A stretch of DNA of 64,000 bases from Novipirellula artificiosorum (GTDB lineage: Bacteria; Planctomycetota; Planctomycetia; Pirellulales; Pirellulaceae): NCBI RefSeq assembly GCF_007860135.1, contig NZ_SJPV01000007.1, forward strand, positions 388,253 to 452,252. Direction: 5' to 3'. The notes under the pieces were generated by a model that saw nothing but the letters and a program-made list of their open reading frames with translations, was not told the origin of the DNA and did not search any database. The stretch's first letter is position 1. Every line of letters begins with the position of its first letter. Below, one piece after another: positions 26,809 to 36,341 of the stretch. The translations under genes were made by a program, and so were the position numbers.

Positions 26809-29661
26809 TTGAGCCGAGACACCATTTCCGTACGTGGTTGTCGCGTCCACAATCTTCAAGATATTGACGTCGATCTTCCCCGTGGCAGATTGATCGCATT
26901 TTGCGGGGTGTCGGGGAGCGGCAAAACGTCGCTGGCAATCGATACGCTCTATGCGGAAGGGCAGCGGGCTTACATCGAGAGCTTTTCTGCGTACACCCGC
27001 CAATTCCTCGCGCGGCTCGATAAACCCGATTGCGACTTAATCGAGGGGATACCGCCCGCAATCGCGGTTACGCGTGCTGGCGGCCCTCGCACGAACCGCA
27101 GCACCGTGGGAACGGCAACCGAGATTGCCGATCACTTGCGATTGCTGTTCGCAAAGGTCGGACAACTCTTCTGTTACCGTTGCGGAGAACCGGTCGTCAG
27201 CGACGATCCAGCGGTCGTCGCGGAAGAAATCGGCCGCGGGCCCGAAGCGACGCGGGTGATGGTTGGATTTACCGTCCACTTGCCCAGCCGCAAAGCGGCC
27301 AGCGAGATCCTGCTGGGGTTGCAGCAAGAAGGCTATTTGCGGCTGGTGGCCGGCAATCAAACCTTCCACCTGTCCGACAGCGACCGCGCGACACTCGCAC
27401 GAATGGTTGGCAAGAAGGGAATCGATTGCATCGTGGTGGTCGACCGGATCGCATCCGATGCCGAGCTCGGCCGAGTGACCGAATCGCTCGAAACTGCCAT
27501 GAACGAAGGGCACGGTCGCGCGGTGGTCCTGTCGCAGGCCCGCTCCGTGGGGCCAGCCGATGCGGTCTCCCCCGCTGCGGGACGGTGTGTCGACAACACG
27601 ATCGAAATCGATGGTAACCCTTGGCTTCGTCGCACGATCAGCCGCGAAAAGCGTTGCGACGCTTGCGATATCGACTATCCGGATGCCGTGCCACGGTTGT
27701 TCAACTTCAACAACCCCCTCGGTGCGTGTCCCATTTGTGAAGGCTTTGGTGACGTTGTCGATGTCGACATGGACTTGGTCGTTCCCGACAAAACCGTGTC
27801 GCTGGCCGAAGGAGCGATTGCGCCGTGGAATACGCCTTCGTACGAACACGAGAAGTTTGAGCTTTTGGCCCTCGCGGATGACTACGACATCCCGACCGAT
27901 GTACCTTTCTCGTCTCTCACCAAAAAACAACTGAAGTGGATACAACAGGGTGTCCCGGAGCGAAACTTTGGTGGGCTGGATGGTTTTTTTGCTTGGCTTG
28001 ATCGAAAAAAATACAAGATGCACCTTCGCATCTTCGCGTCACGTTACCGTAGCTATCGGCCCTGCCCCGAGTGCCATGGAAAACGCTTCAATCCAATGGC
28101 GTTAGCCTATCGCATCAACGCAAAGAACGTCGCCGATTGTCTGGCGATGCAAACCGACCAGGCGGATCTTTTTTTCGCAAACCTGCCACTACCGCAGCGT
28201 GATGCTCAAATTGCATCCGAGCCACTGACTCAGATTCGTGACCGGATCGGCTACCTCCAAGCGGTCGGGCTCGGCTATCTGCAACTTGACCGAACCCTGC
28301 GCACACTTTCCGGTGGCGAAACGCAGCGTGTCGCACTCACCGCCGCACTCGGCAGCAGTTTGGTCAACATGCTTTACGTGCTCGACGAACCGACGGCGGG
28401 TTTACACCCAGCCGATGTCGATACGTTGGTCCATGCCATTGTGGGGCTTCGGGATCGAGGAAACACGGTGATCGTCGTGGAGCATGATGAAACCTTGATT
28501 CGTATGGCAGATCAAGCGATCGAAATCGGGCCCACGGCGGGGCGCTTGGGCGGTAAGGTCATCTTCCAAGGAACGCCCAAGCAAATGTTGAAAGATAAAA
28601 ACAGCATCACGGGCCAATTCCTGAGCGGCAAGCGAGGCTGGACGCTACGGGACCGCAAACCCAGGAAACCTCGCGGCTTCCTGTCGCTCGAAGGAGCCAG
28701 CGGGCACAACTTGAAGGAGGTTTCCGTTGAGTTCCCGCTCGGGGTGCTTTGTCTTGTTACGGGGGTCTCTGGCAGTGGCAAAAGCTCGCTCGTCCAGGAC
28801 ACTCTCTATGGTGCGATTCGTTCACGAAAGACGAATTCACTCACCGCCGTGTTACCATTCCAAAGCATCAAAGGATTGAGCCAAGTGGATGAGTGCATGC
28901 TGATTGACCAATCGGCAATCAGCAAGAGCGCTCGAAGCTGTCCCGTCACCTATGTGAAAGCGTTCGATGCGATTCGCAAGGTATTTGCCGACACAGTGGA
29001 CGCCAGGACGAGAAACTACGGTGCCGGTCACTTCAGCTTCAATAGTGCAAAAGGCCAATGTAGTGAATGTGAGGGCTCGGGTGTCTTGCAGATCGACATG
29101 CAATTTCTCGCTGACGTGACGATGCGTTGTCCGTCGTGCCAGGGCTCACGCTTTCGCGATGAGATTTTGAAAGTCCGCTATCGGGACCGTACGATCGACG
29201 ACGTGCTGAACATGACCGTCCGTGAAGCCGCATCGTTTTTTCGTGGTGAAGGGAAAGTGCAAGAGCGTTTGAAGCGATTGATCGATGTCGGACTGGAATA
29301 CATCACACTCGGGCAGCCGGGAACCACGCTTTCCAGTGGTGAGGGTCAACGTTTGAAGCTGGCAGCGTTTCTGGCGTCCGCCTCACGAAGACGCACCCTG
29401 TTTATCCTTGATGAACCAACCACCGGATTGCACTTTGCCGATATCGTTCGGCTGGTCGATTGCTTTGACGCCCTGCTGGCCGATGGCCACTCCCTTATCG
29501 TGGTGGAGCACAACGCCATGTTGATGCAAGCGGCCGATTACTTGATTGACCTTGGCCCCGGCGCGGCGCAAAACGGAGGCAATGTGGTCGCAACCGGAAC
29601 ACCGGCTGAAGTGATGAACTGCGAAGAAAGCGTGACCGGTAAAATGCTGGCGCGGCGTTAG
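26809..29661 (+). CDS. UvrA-family excinuclease ABC subunit A
   Basis: 950 aa from a TTG start. Two ABC ATPase modules: Walker A GVSGSGKT (33-40) and GVSGSGKSS (652-660), signatures LSGGETQRV and LSSGEGQRL, and Walker B LYVLDEPTAGLH and LFILDEPTTGLH. Zinc-module cysteines are present (CPICEGFG, CPECHGKRF, CSECEGSG, CPSCQGSRF). UvrA recognises damaged DNA with UvrB. Several normally invariant UvrA stretches differ (RTNRSTVGTATEI early on, LSSGEGQ for LSGGEAQ), so this may be a paralogue rather than the main repair UvrA; I therefore leave the symbol blank. Confidence 0.88.
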   Translation: MSRDTISVRGCRVHNLQDIDVDLPRGRLIAFCGVSGSGKTSLAIDTLYAEGQRAYIESFSAYTRQFLARLDKPDCDLIEGIPPAIAVTRAGGPRTNRSTVGTATEIADHLRLLFAKVGQLFCYRCGEPVVSDDPAVVAEEIGRGPEATRVMVGFTVHLPSRKAASEILLGLQQEGYLRLVAGNQTFHLSDSDRATLARMVGKKGIDCIVVVDRIASDAELGRVTESLETAMNEGHGRAVVLSQARSVGPADAVSPAAGRCVDNTIEIDGNPWLRRTISREKRCDACDIDYPDAVPRLFNFNNPLGACPICEGFGDVVDVDMDLVVPDKTVSLAEGAIAPWNTPSYEHEKFELLALADDYDIPTDVPFSSLTKKQLKWIQQGVPERNFGGLDGFFAWLDRKKYKMHLRIFASRYRSYRPCPECHGKRFNPMALAYRINAKNVADCLAMQTDQADLFFANLPLPQRDAQIASEPLTQIRDRIGYLQAVGLGYLQLDRTLRTLSGGETQRVALTAALGSSLVNMLYVLDEPTAGLHPADVDTLVHAIVGLRDRGNTVIVVEHDETLIRMADQAIEIGPTAGRLGGKVIFQGTPKQMLKDKNSITGQFLSGKRGWTLRDRKPRKPRGFLSLEGASGHNLKEVSVEFPLGVLCLVTGVSGSGKSSLVQDTLYGAIRSRKTNSLTAVLPFQSIKGLSQVDECMLIDQSAISKSARSCPVTYVKAFDAIRKVFADTVDARTRNYGAGHFSFNSAKGQCSECEGSGVLQIDMQFLADVTMRCPSCQGSRFRDEILKVRYRDRTIDDVLNMTVREAASFFRGEGKVQERLKRLIDVGLEYITLGQPGTTLSSGEGQRLKLAAFLASASRRRTLFILDEPTTGLHFADIVRLVDCFDALLADGHSLIVVEHNAMLMQAADYLIDLGPGAAQNGGNVVATGTPAEVMNCEESVTGKMLARR

Positions 29662-29718
29662 GATTTGCCGGAAACCGCCCGGCACAGCGCCATTCATCAC
29701 GGTTCTCGCCTGTTCCGG

Positions 29719-29724
29719 TACAAT
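29719..29724 (+). promoter_or_regulatory. -10 box of the dienelactone hydrolase gene
   Basis: TACAAT, 60 nt before the ATG at 29785. Confidence 0.4.
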
Positions 29725-29784
29725 GATGCAACTGCTGTCACAAAACCGTTTCGGACCACCCCGAAGAACTGGAGTCTAGAAAAG

Positions 29785-30684
29785 ATGAAACGTCACCAAT
29801 CTGCCCCGTTCGATCAACGCGTTCTTGACCTCTACGATGACTACGCACACGGACGTTTGTCACGCCGCGACTATGTCAAACGATTGGCCGCCTTTGCGGT
29901 CGGTGGGCTAACGGTCGAATCGCTCGAACAGAGTTTGGCCCCCAACTATGCGCTCGCCGAACAGGTCTCACCGAGTGATCCGCGAATCAAGACCAAGACC
30001 CTTTCCTATGCCTCGCCGAAGGGTGCTGGCCAAATGAGCGGATTGATGGCTTGGCCAAACGAGGAGAACGGAAAGCGATTCCCGGCGGTCCTCGTCGTTC
30101 ACGAAAACCGGGGACTCAACCCCTACATTGGCGATGTCGCACGGCGATTGGCCGTTGCCGGATTCCTAGCCTTTGCCCCTGACGCGTTGACGCCTCTGGG
30201 CGGCTACCCCGGCAACGACGATGAGGGCCGTGCGATGCAAGCGAAACGAGATGGCGAAGAGATGGTCCATGACTTTATCGCCGCTGCCGAGCTGTTGAAG
30301 ACACACCCGTTGTCCACCGGAAGGGTCGGAGCGGTCGGTTTCTGCTATGGCGGCGGAATGGTGCTGACGTTGGCGGTGCGAATTCCTGATACCGTCGCTG
30401 CGGTGGTTCCCTTCTACGGACGCCAGGTGGATGCCGCCGATGTCCCCAAAATCAAGGCGCCGCTCTTGATCCAAAATGCCGAACTGGACGGCCGCATCAT
30501 GGCCGGCGCCGCTGCCTTCGAAGCTGCTTTGAAGGAGCACGAGAAGTCGTTCGAGTCGCACGTTTACAAGGGTGTCAATCACGGATTCCACAATGACACG
30601 ACGCCTCGCTACGACGAGAAGGCGGCCGAGTTGGCTTGGAAACGAACCATCGACTTCTTCAAACAGCAGCTCGCCAAATCGTAG
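29785..30684 (+). CDS. Dienelactone hydrolase family protein, Tat-exported
   Basis: Alpha/beta hydrolase, 299 aa. The nucleophile is the Cys in GFCYGGG, with Asp in NAELDGRI and His in GVNHGFHN completing the triad as in dienelactone hydrolases. The N-terminus LSRRDYVKRLAAFAVGG is a twin-arginine signal, so the enzyme is probably exported folded. The start at 29785 follows GGAG at 29771. The true substrate is unknown; family members open lactones or hydrolyse esters. Confidence 0.9.
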   Translation: MKRHQSAPFDQRVLDLYDDYAHGRLSRRDYVKRLAAFAVGGLTVESLEQSLAPNYALAEQVSPSDPRIKTKTLSYASPKGAGQMSGLMAWPNEENGKRFPAVLVVHENRGLNPYIGDVARRLAVAGFLAFAPDALTPLGGYPGNDDEGRAMQAKRDGEEMVHDFIAAAELLKTHPLSTGRVGAVGFCYGGGMVLTLAVRIPDTVAAVVPFYGRQVDAADVPKIKAPLLIQNAELDGRIMAGAAAFEAALKEHEKSFESHVYKGVNHGFHNDTTPRYDEKAAELAWKRTIDFFKQQLAKS

Positions 30685-30747
30685 GATCGAGCGAGAAACA
30701 GGTTGGGAATGAAAGGACCCTGCCTGTCACGAAACATTGCGTTCAAA

Positions 30748-31884
30748 TCACTCGACCGAGAAACGGTGCACGGTCACTTCGTTCAATGTTTCACCTGGCT
30801 TCAACAGGGTCGTGGGAAAAGTGGGAACGTTCGGTGCATTTTGAAAATGCTGCGTCTCTAAGCAAAACGCGTCGTGGCCGCCTGCACCAGCGGATCGTTC
30901 GTTGCCTGGCAAATAGTTTGCCGTATAAAGCTGGACGCCAGGCTGGGTGGTTTCGATTTCTAACACGCGGCCCGAATCAGGATCGACCACGCGTGCGGCG
31001 GGTCGGAGCGTTCCAATCTCACCTTGGATTGCGTAGCAGTCGTCGTACCCGCCCGTCGCCGACAGCTGGTCGATTCGAGAAGCAAACGACATCGGGCTGC
31101 GAAAGTCCCAGGGGGTGCCCTCGACGTCTCGGAACTTCCCGCCGGGAATTTTGTCTTCGTCAACATCGAGAATCTTGTCAGCGTGAAGGGTCGCGACGTG
31201 ATCCATCGCCGTTCCGGTGCCGACACCGCCCAGGTTCCAGTAACTGTGGTTCGTCAAATTCACATGAGTCTTGGCGTCGGTCGTGGCGGTGAAAGCGATG
31301 GTCAATTCGTTGTTGTCGTTCCAGCCATAGTCGGTCGTCACCGACACGGTCCCCGGATAGCCTTCTTGGCCATCGGGGCTCACTAGCGTAAACCGTACGC
31401 CGATTGCATCGTCGGTCTGGTAGCTTTCACCTTCCCAAAACTGATAGGTAAAGTTCTTTTTTCCGCCATGAATGTGATGTTTGCCGCTATTTTTGGTCAC
31501 TTCGTACTTTTTGCCGTCAATCGTGAACGACGCATTGCCGATCCGATTGCAAAACCGCCCCACGGTGCTTCCAAGAAACGGGTGACCGCTGAGATAGCGA
31601 TCAAGCGTAGGGAACATCAAGTTGACATTTGCCATGTTTCCATCGCGATCGGGCACGTTGACATCCAACAGGCTCGCCCCCCAATTCATCACCGAGACGC
31701 TGTTGCCGAGCGAGTTGGTCAGAATGTACCGAGTGACTTCGCGGCCCACTTCGGTTTTGCCAAAGGGTTGGGTGGTAATGTTCATCGAGGAGGAATCTTT
31801 CGCTTCAGTACACGAATGAGAAATGAAAAATATCGCGACCAGCGCGGAAACCAGTGACGATCCGAGGCTGCGAGAACTTAACAT
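30748..31884 (-). CDS. galM: Exported aldose 1-epimerase (mutarotase)
   Basis: Interconverts alpha and beta anomers of sugars. 378 aa from ATG 31884. Conserved blocks: GRFCNRIGNASF, HHIHGGKKNF, LTNHSYWNLGG with a catalytic His, and the catalytic Glu in FCLETQHFQNAPN. The N-terminus MLSSRSLGSSLVSALVAIFF is a signal peptide ending in ISHSC, possibly lipidated. Longer starts up to 31950 would overlap the divergent dus region and add a non-signal-like leader. Confidence 0.9.
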   Translation of the reverse strand: MLSSRSLGSSLVSALVAIFFISHSCTEAKDSSSMNITTQPFGKTEVGREVTRYILTNSLGNSVSVMNWGASLLDVNVPDRDGNMANVNLMFPTLDRYLSGHPFLGSTVGRFCNRIGNASFTIDGKKYEVTKNSGKHHIHGGKKNFTYQFWEGESYQTDDAIGVRFTLVSPDGQEGYPGTVSVTTDYGWNDNNELTIAFTATTDAKTHVNLTNHSYWNLGGVGTGTAMDHVATLHADKILDVDEDKIPGGKFRDVEGTPWDFRSPMSFASRIDQLSATGGYDDCYAIQGEIGTLRPAARVVDPDSGRVLEIETTQPGVQLYTANYLPGNERSAGAGGHDAFCLETQHFQNAPNVPTFPTTLLKPGETLNEVTVHRFSVE

Positions 31885-31971
31885 TCGAACGCTTTTTGGG
31901 GTATGAGGGTGATGGTGGTTGCCAGCGAAGAGCCGCGCAGCAATCATCAAGGTAGGAGCACGTCATCTCAA

Positions 31972-33036
31972 ATGCAACCATCGCCAACCCGCTCGCTCGA
32001 AATCGGCACTGTGTCGATCGGATTTCCGGTCGTCCAGGCTGCGCTATCGGGATACAGCGACCTGCCGATGCGGGTCATTGCGCGTCGCCATCAGGCTAGC
32101 TACACGGTTTGCGAGGTCATGCTCGACCAGTTCTTGCTGGCGCTGAGCAAACGCCAAAAGACGAAGCACTTTCTCGATATCCACCCCGATGAGTCGCCGG
32201 TGGGGGGGCAATTGATGGGGGCAGAGCCGGAGCAGTTTTCCGCTGGCGCGATGAAATTGGTCGAAGCGGGATTCAACATTATCGACGTCAATTTTGGCTG
32301 TCCTGTTAAAAAGGTGCTCGGCCGATGTCGCGGTGGCTTCCACTTGTCACAGCCCTCTGTTGCCATTGAAATCTTGCGGCGAACCCGTGATGTGGTACCC
32401 GATTCCATTCCCGTAACCGTCAAAATGCGCCGTGGAATGGATGATTCGTCGGAGTCCCGGGACGCATTTTTCGAGATTCTCGATGGAGCCCGGGATGCGG
32501 GACTGGCGGCAGCGACCATCCACGGACGAACCGTCCAACAACGTTATGTCGGCCCGAGCCGGTGGGGCTTTCTTGCCGAGGTGAAGCAGCATGTTGGCGA
32601 TTCGATCAAGATCCTAGGCAGTGGCGATTTGTTTTCGGCCGAGGATTGCGGGCGGATGATCGAACAAACCGGTGTGGACGGCGTGACGGTCGCTCGCGGC
32701 GCAATCGGCAATCCGTGGATCTTTGCCCAAGCCTCCGCACTTGCGGCTGGCAAGCCGTTGCCGCCACCACCGACGCTTGGTGAACAAGCCGAAGTGATGC
32801 GCGAGCATTTTTCCTTGTGCGAACAAACCTACACCGTGGATCGTGCTCCGCTGTTGATGCGAAAGTTCTTTATCAAATACTCTCAAAGCCATCCGGAACA
32901 CGAGGTGGTCAGGTTGGATTTCGCCCATTTGCGGACGCGAGCCGAATTCGAAACCGTGATCAAGCGGCACTACCAAGCCGATCGAGCTGGCCGCTATGTA
33001 CCAAGGCATTACTACCGATCGCAGGCGGAAGAATAG
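31972..33036 (+). CDS. tRNA-dihydrouridine synthase
   Basis: FMN enzyme reducing uridines in tRNA D-loops, 354 aa. The N-terminal TIM barrel has QAALSGYSDLPMRVIARR, the active-site Cys in DVNFGCPVKKVLGRCRGG, the VTVKMRRGMDD and TIHGRTVQQRY segments, and the FMN phosphate site GSGDLFSAEDC ... VARGAIGNPWIF. The start at 31972 is chosen over 31903 because homology begins a few residues later; an AGGTAGGAG lies 14 nt upstream. Which tRNA position it modifies cannot be told. Confidence 0.9.
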   Translation: MQPSPTRSLEIGTVSIGFPVVQAALSGYSDLPMRVIARRHQASYTVCEVMLDQFLLALSKRQKTKHFLDIHPDESPVGGQLMGAEPEQFSAGAMKLVEAGFNIIDVNFGCPVKKVLGRCRGGFHLSQPSVAIEILRRTRDVVPDSIPVTVKMRRGMDDSSESRDAFFEILDGARDAGLAAATIHGRTVQQRYVGPSRWGFLAEVKQHVGDSIKILGSGDLFSAEDCGRMIEQTGVDGVTVARGAIGNPWIFAQASALAAGKPLPPPPTLGEQAEVMREHFSLCEQTYTVDRAPLLMRKFFIKYSQSHPEHEVVRLDFAHLRTRAEFETVIKRHYQADRAGRYVPRHYYRSQAEE

Positions 33037-33087
33037 GTGCCAGTCCGCCCGCGCAAGCCAAAACCACACTGCGTCCGGCGTTCGCAC

Positions 33088-33093
33088 TACAAT
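33088..33093 (+). promoter_or_regulatory. -10 box of the AmmeMemoRadiSam gene
   Basis: TACAAT, 78 nt before the ATG at 33172. No clear -35. Confidence 0.35.
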
Positions 33094-33171
33094 GGATCTC
33101 AGAGACACGCGACAGCTGCGGCAGACCACTCACAAGCTTTCAGTGGAACGCATTCATCACGGAGTGATGCC

Positions 33172-36100
33172 ATGATCACGGGCTTACCTCAGGTTTCGAA
33201 TCCCTCGTTCGCGGACTACCCCGGTCGCTACTGGACGTCTCAGTCGGATGGACGCATTCACTGCAGGCTGTGTCCTCGCGAATGTCGCTTGAAGCCCGGG
33301 GACCGCGGTTTCTGTTTTGTGCGAGTCAATCGCGATGGCCAAATGGTTCTCGACACCTATGGTCGGAGCACTGGGTTTTGTATCGATCCGATCGAAAAGA
33401 AGCCACTGAATCATTTCTATCCGGGAACTCCGGTGTTAAGCTTCGGCACGGCCGGGTGCAACCTCGGATGCAAGTTCTGCCAAAACTGGGATTCTTCGAA
33501 AAGCCGAGAAGTCGATCGGGCGAGTGCGGCTGCATCGCCAGACGAAATCGCTGCCGCTGCTGCGGAACACGGATGTCGCAGCGTCGCGTTTACGTACAAT
33601 GATCCCGTCATTTGGGCGGAGTATGCCATCGATACCGCCGTGTCGTGCCATGCCCTGGGTCTGAAAACGGTTGCCGTCACGGCGGGATACATCACACCCG
33701 AGGCTCGTGGCGATTTTTACGAGGTCATGGACGCAGCCAATATCGATTTAAAAGGCTTCAGCGAAGCGTTCTACTATCGGCTCACCGGCGCACACCTGGA
33801 TCCCGTTCTTGATACGATCCGCTATGTTTGCCGCGAGACCGATTGTTGGGTCGAATTGACGAACTTGATCATTCCCCACGCAAACGATTCGTTGGATGAA
33901 TTGCGGCAGATGTGCGATTGGATTTTGGAGAATGTGGGTGACAGCGTTCCCATTCACTTTACGGCGTTCCATCCTGATTATCGACTGAACGATCGGCCAC
34001 GGACATCGCTAGAGACATTGGTCAGGGCATACGACTTGGCTCGACAAACGGGACTCAAGTACGTTTATGTCGGTAACGTTCATGACGTCCAGCGGCAAAG
34101 CACCTCGTGTCCGTCGTGTGGCGAAATGCTGATTCGCCGTGATTGGCACCAAATCGAAAGCTACACGCTGGACCAGAACCGATGCGGGAAGTGCCAGTTC
34201 ACGATCGCCGGCTTCTTCGACGACCGGCCTGGATCATGGGGCCAGCGTCGTTTACCGATCCAAATCAACCGCATCGTCAATCTTACCGACCAACTCGAGC
34301 CCGAGGATCAAGGCATGGAGACCAAAGCGAACGAAACGGCTTCGGCACCAAGCGACGATTTGTTCTTCACCACCGATGAACGGATCCGGATCCACCGGGT
34401 CGCATGTCGGTTGGTCACTGCTGCGGTTTTTAACGAGACCATTGATGTTCGCGACGATCTTGGCGATTTGGCAGATCGGCCGATTGCAGGCATCTTTGTG
34501 ACGCTTCGTCGCGGCGAGACGTTGCGAGGATGCTGTGGTTCGCTGGGATCCCAAGTGCCACTCGGCCATGCCATCGTCGAGGCTGCAAACCGTACCGCAA
34601 AACACGACCCCCGAATGGCCCCGATCGCGGCGGTCGAATTACCTCACTTGACCGTTTCATTTTCGATTCTGGGTCCGTCACGACCGATTGGTGCGAAAGG
34701 CGCAGCACGCGCCGATGCGATTGAGATTGGTAAACAGGGGCTGCGAATTCGCATGGGCAAGCAAGCGGGTTTATTGTTGCCCGTGGTTGCAACCGAACGC
34801 AACTGGAATGCGGAGCAATTCCTAGACGCCGTTTGCACGAAAGCCGGATTACCGCCAGCGAGTTGGCAGAGTCGTGACGCAAGGATTGACGTCTTCGATG
34901 GAATCGAGTTTGGCGGTCCTTACATCAACGAGGAGGATCGCCCGTGCCAAGACGCTTCTGTTCTCAATCCAACCGAAGTGCAACGTTTAGCGGATTGGGT
35001 CGAAGCGAATTTGGTCGCACTGCATACCGGAGCGACTCCATGCTACTATGCCAGTGATGTCAACGACGTTTCGGTGCTCGGAATCGTTTTGGAAGTGGTT
35101 CACAAACAGTGGCCAAAATCGAAGAGTTGGACGCAGTTTTCCCTGAGGGACCTCCTTCCGCTTCAATCAACGCTTTTCCAAATGACTCAAAACGCTGCAC
35201 GATCGCTGGTGGCGGAAGCGACCGATGATGGTTGGCACGTTCGATTGGCGATTCTGAGTTCCGCCATTCATCATGGCACCGATTCGCAGTGCGAGCTGTC
35301 GGAAATCGACTGTAAACGACGGGCGCTTGTGGCTCTGGAAAATCGTCGCTGGTCGATCTGCTACGATACGTCGACCGATGCTGTCACGTTGTTACAGACG
35401 ACGTTGGCGGCCGAACCGTTCCGCAAGGGCGTCACTCAAGTCTACTCGGTCGTTTGTGACTCGAATGCTTCCGCGATTGCAGCATCCCAGGGTCCCAAAG
35501 CGATCCCAACCATTAGCTCGCGTCCTGCGGCGGTCGCCGGTACTTTCTATGCCGCATCGGATAAGGATCGTGAACAACAGGTTGACGAAATCATCGAGGG
35601 TTTCGATTCCGTCGAGAAGCGTCCCGTCGCCGCCGCGATGGTGCCTCATGCGGGACTCCGCTACTCCGGTCGCATTGCAGCCGAGGTGTGGCGGAGAGTC
35701 GAGTTGCCCGAGACCGTCTTGATCATCGGACCGAAACACACTGCCGACGGGGTTGATTGGGCGGTTGCCCCGCATGACCAATGGCAATTGTCGGACTCCG
35801 CATCGCTGAGAGGTGACGTTGAGTTAGCGCAACGGATCGCCGATGGCGTTTCCGGCATGGCACTCGATGCTGCCGCACACCGCCGAGAACATGGAATCGA
35901 AGTCCAATTGCCGCTGTTGTATCGCTTTGCCCCGCAAACGAAGGTGGCTGCAATCGCGATGTCCGGCGGTTCGATCCAAGAATTGACGGATGCGGCATCC
36001 GAGTTGGCGAATTGTTTGCAATCCATGAGCAAGCTTCCCTTGCTGGTCATTAGCAGTGACATGAACCATTTTGCCGACGATACCGAGAACCGACGGCGTG

Positions 36101-36330
36101 ATCGAATGGCACTCGACCCATTGCAACGGCTCGATCCCGAGGGGCTGCTCAAGGTATGTGCCGAGCACAATATCAGCATGTGCGGCCAAATCCCGGCTGC
36201 ATTGGTGTTGTTGACCTTAAAAGCCATGAAGGTACAAGCGAGGTACACGGAGATCGCTTATGCGACTTCGGCCGATGTCTCTGGCGACAAGAGTCGTGTT
36301 GTCGGATATGCGGGCGTGCTGTTCGAATAA
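33172..36330 (+). CDS. AmmeMemoRadiSam fusion: radical SAM enzyme, AMMECR1 domain and Memo domain in one protein
   Basis: 1,052 aa from ATG 33172 (GGAG at 33161). Residues ~1-390: AmrS-type radical SAM enzyme, with cluster Cys96, Cys100 and Cys103 in CNLGCKFC, a preceding CRLCPRECRLKPGDRGFC, and zinc-ribbon-like pairs CPSC and CGKC at its end. Residues ~400-585: AMMECR1 domain (GIFVTLRRGETLRGCCGSLG). Residues ~585-780: a region I do not recognise. Residues ~783-1052: Memo domain with metal ligands His826 (VPHAGLRYSG), His856 (GPKHT) and His966 (SDMNHF), and Cys1004 (MCGQIPA). The three families normally occur as separate neighbouring genes; their joint reaction is unknown. Confidence 0.93.
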   Translation: MITGLPQVSNPSFADYPGRYWTSQSDGRIHCRLCPRECRLKPGDRGFCFVRVNRDGQMVLDTYGRSTGFCIDPIEKKPLNHFYPGTPVLSFGTAGCNLGCKFCQNWDSSKSREVDRASAAASPDEIAAAAAEHGCRSVAFTYNDPVIWAEYAIDTAVSCHALGLKTVAVTAGYITPEARGDFYEVMDAANIDLKGFSEAFYYRLTGAHLDPVLDTIRYVCRETDCWVELTNLIIPHANDSLDELRQMCDWILENVGDSVPIHFTAFHPDYRLNDRPRTSLETLVRAYDLARQTGLKYVYVGNVHDVQRQSTSCPSCGEMLIRRDWHQIESYTLDQNRCGKCQFTIAGFFDDRPGSWGQRRLPIQINRIVNLTDQLEPEDQGMETKANETASAPSDDLFFTTDERIRIHRVACRLVTAAVFNETIDVRDDLGDLADRPIAGIFVTLRRGETLRGCCGSLGSQVPLGHAIVEAANRTAKHDPRMAPIAAVELPHLTVSFSILGPSRPIGAKGAARADAIEIGKQGLRIRMGKQAGLLLPVVATERNWNAEQFLDAVCTKAGLPPASWQSRDARIDVFDGIEFGGPYINEEDRPCQDASVLNPTEVQRLADWVEANLVALHTGATPCYYASDVNDVSVLGIVLEVVHKQWPKSKSWTQFSLRDLLPLQSTLFQMTQNAARSLVAEATDDGWHVRLAILSSAIHHGTDSQCELSEIDCKRRALVALENRRWSICYDTSTDAVTLLQTTLAAEPFRKGVTQVYSVVCDSNASAIAASQGPKAIPTISSRPAAVAGTFYAASDKDREQQVDEIIEGFDSVEKRPVAAAMVPHAGLRYSGRIAAEVWRRVELPETVLIIGPKHTADGVDWAVAPHDQWQLSDSASLRGDVELAQRIADGVSGMALDAAAHRREHGIEVQLPLLYRFAPQTKVAAIAMSGGSIQELTDAASELANCLQSMSKLPLLVISSDMNHFADDTENRRRDRMALDPLQRLDPEGLLKVCAEHNISMCGQIPAALVLLTLKAMKVQARYTEIAYATSADVSGDKSRVVGYAGVLFE

Positions 36331-36341
36331 GAGAATCGCGT

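Noticed and set aside
26581..27003. N-terminal extension of PEP carboxykinase
   Set aside because: Family homology and AGGAG both place the start at 26580; the extension crosses the divergent promoter region.
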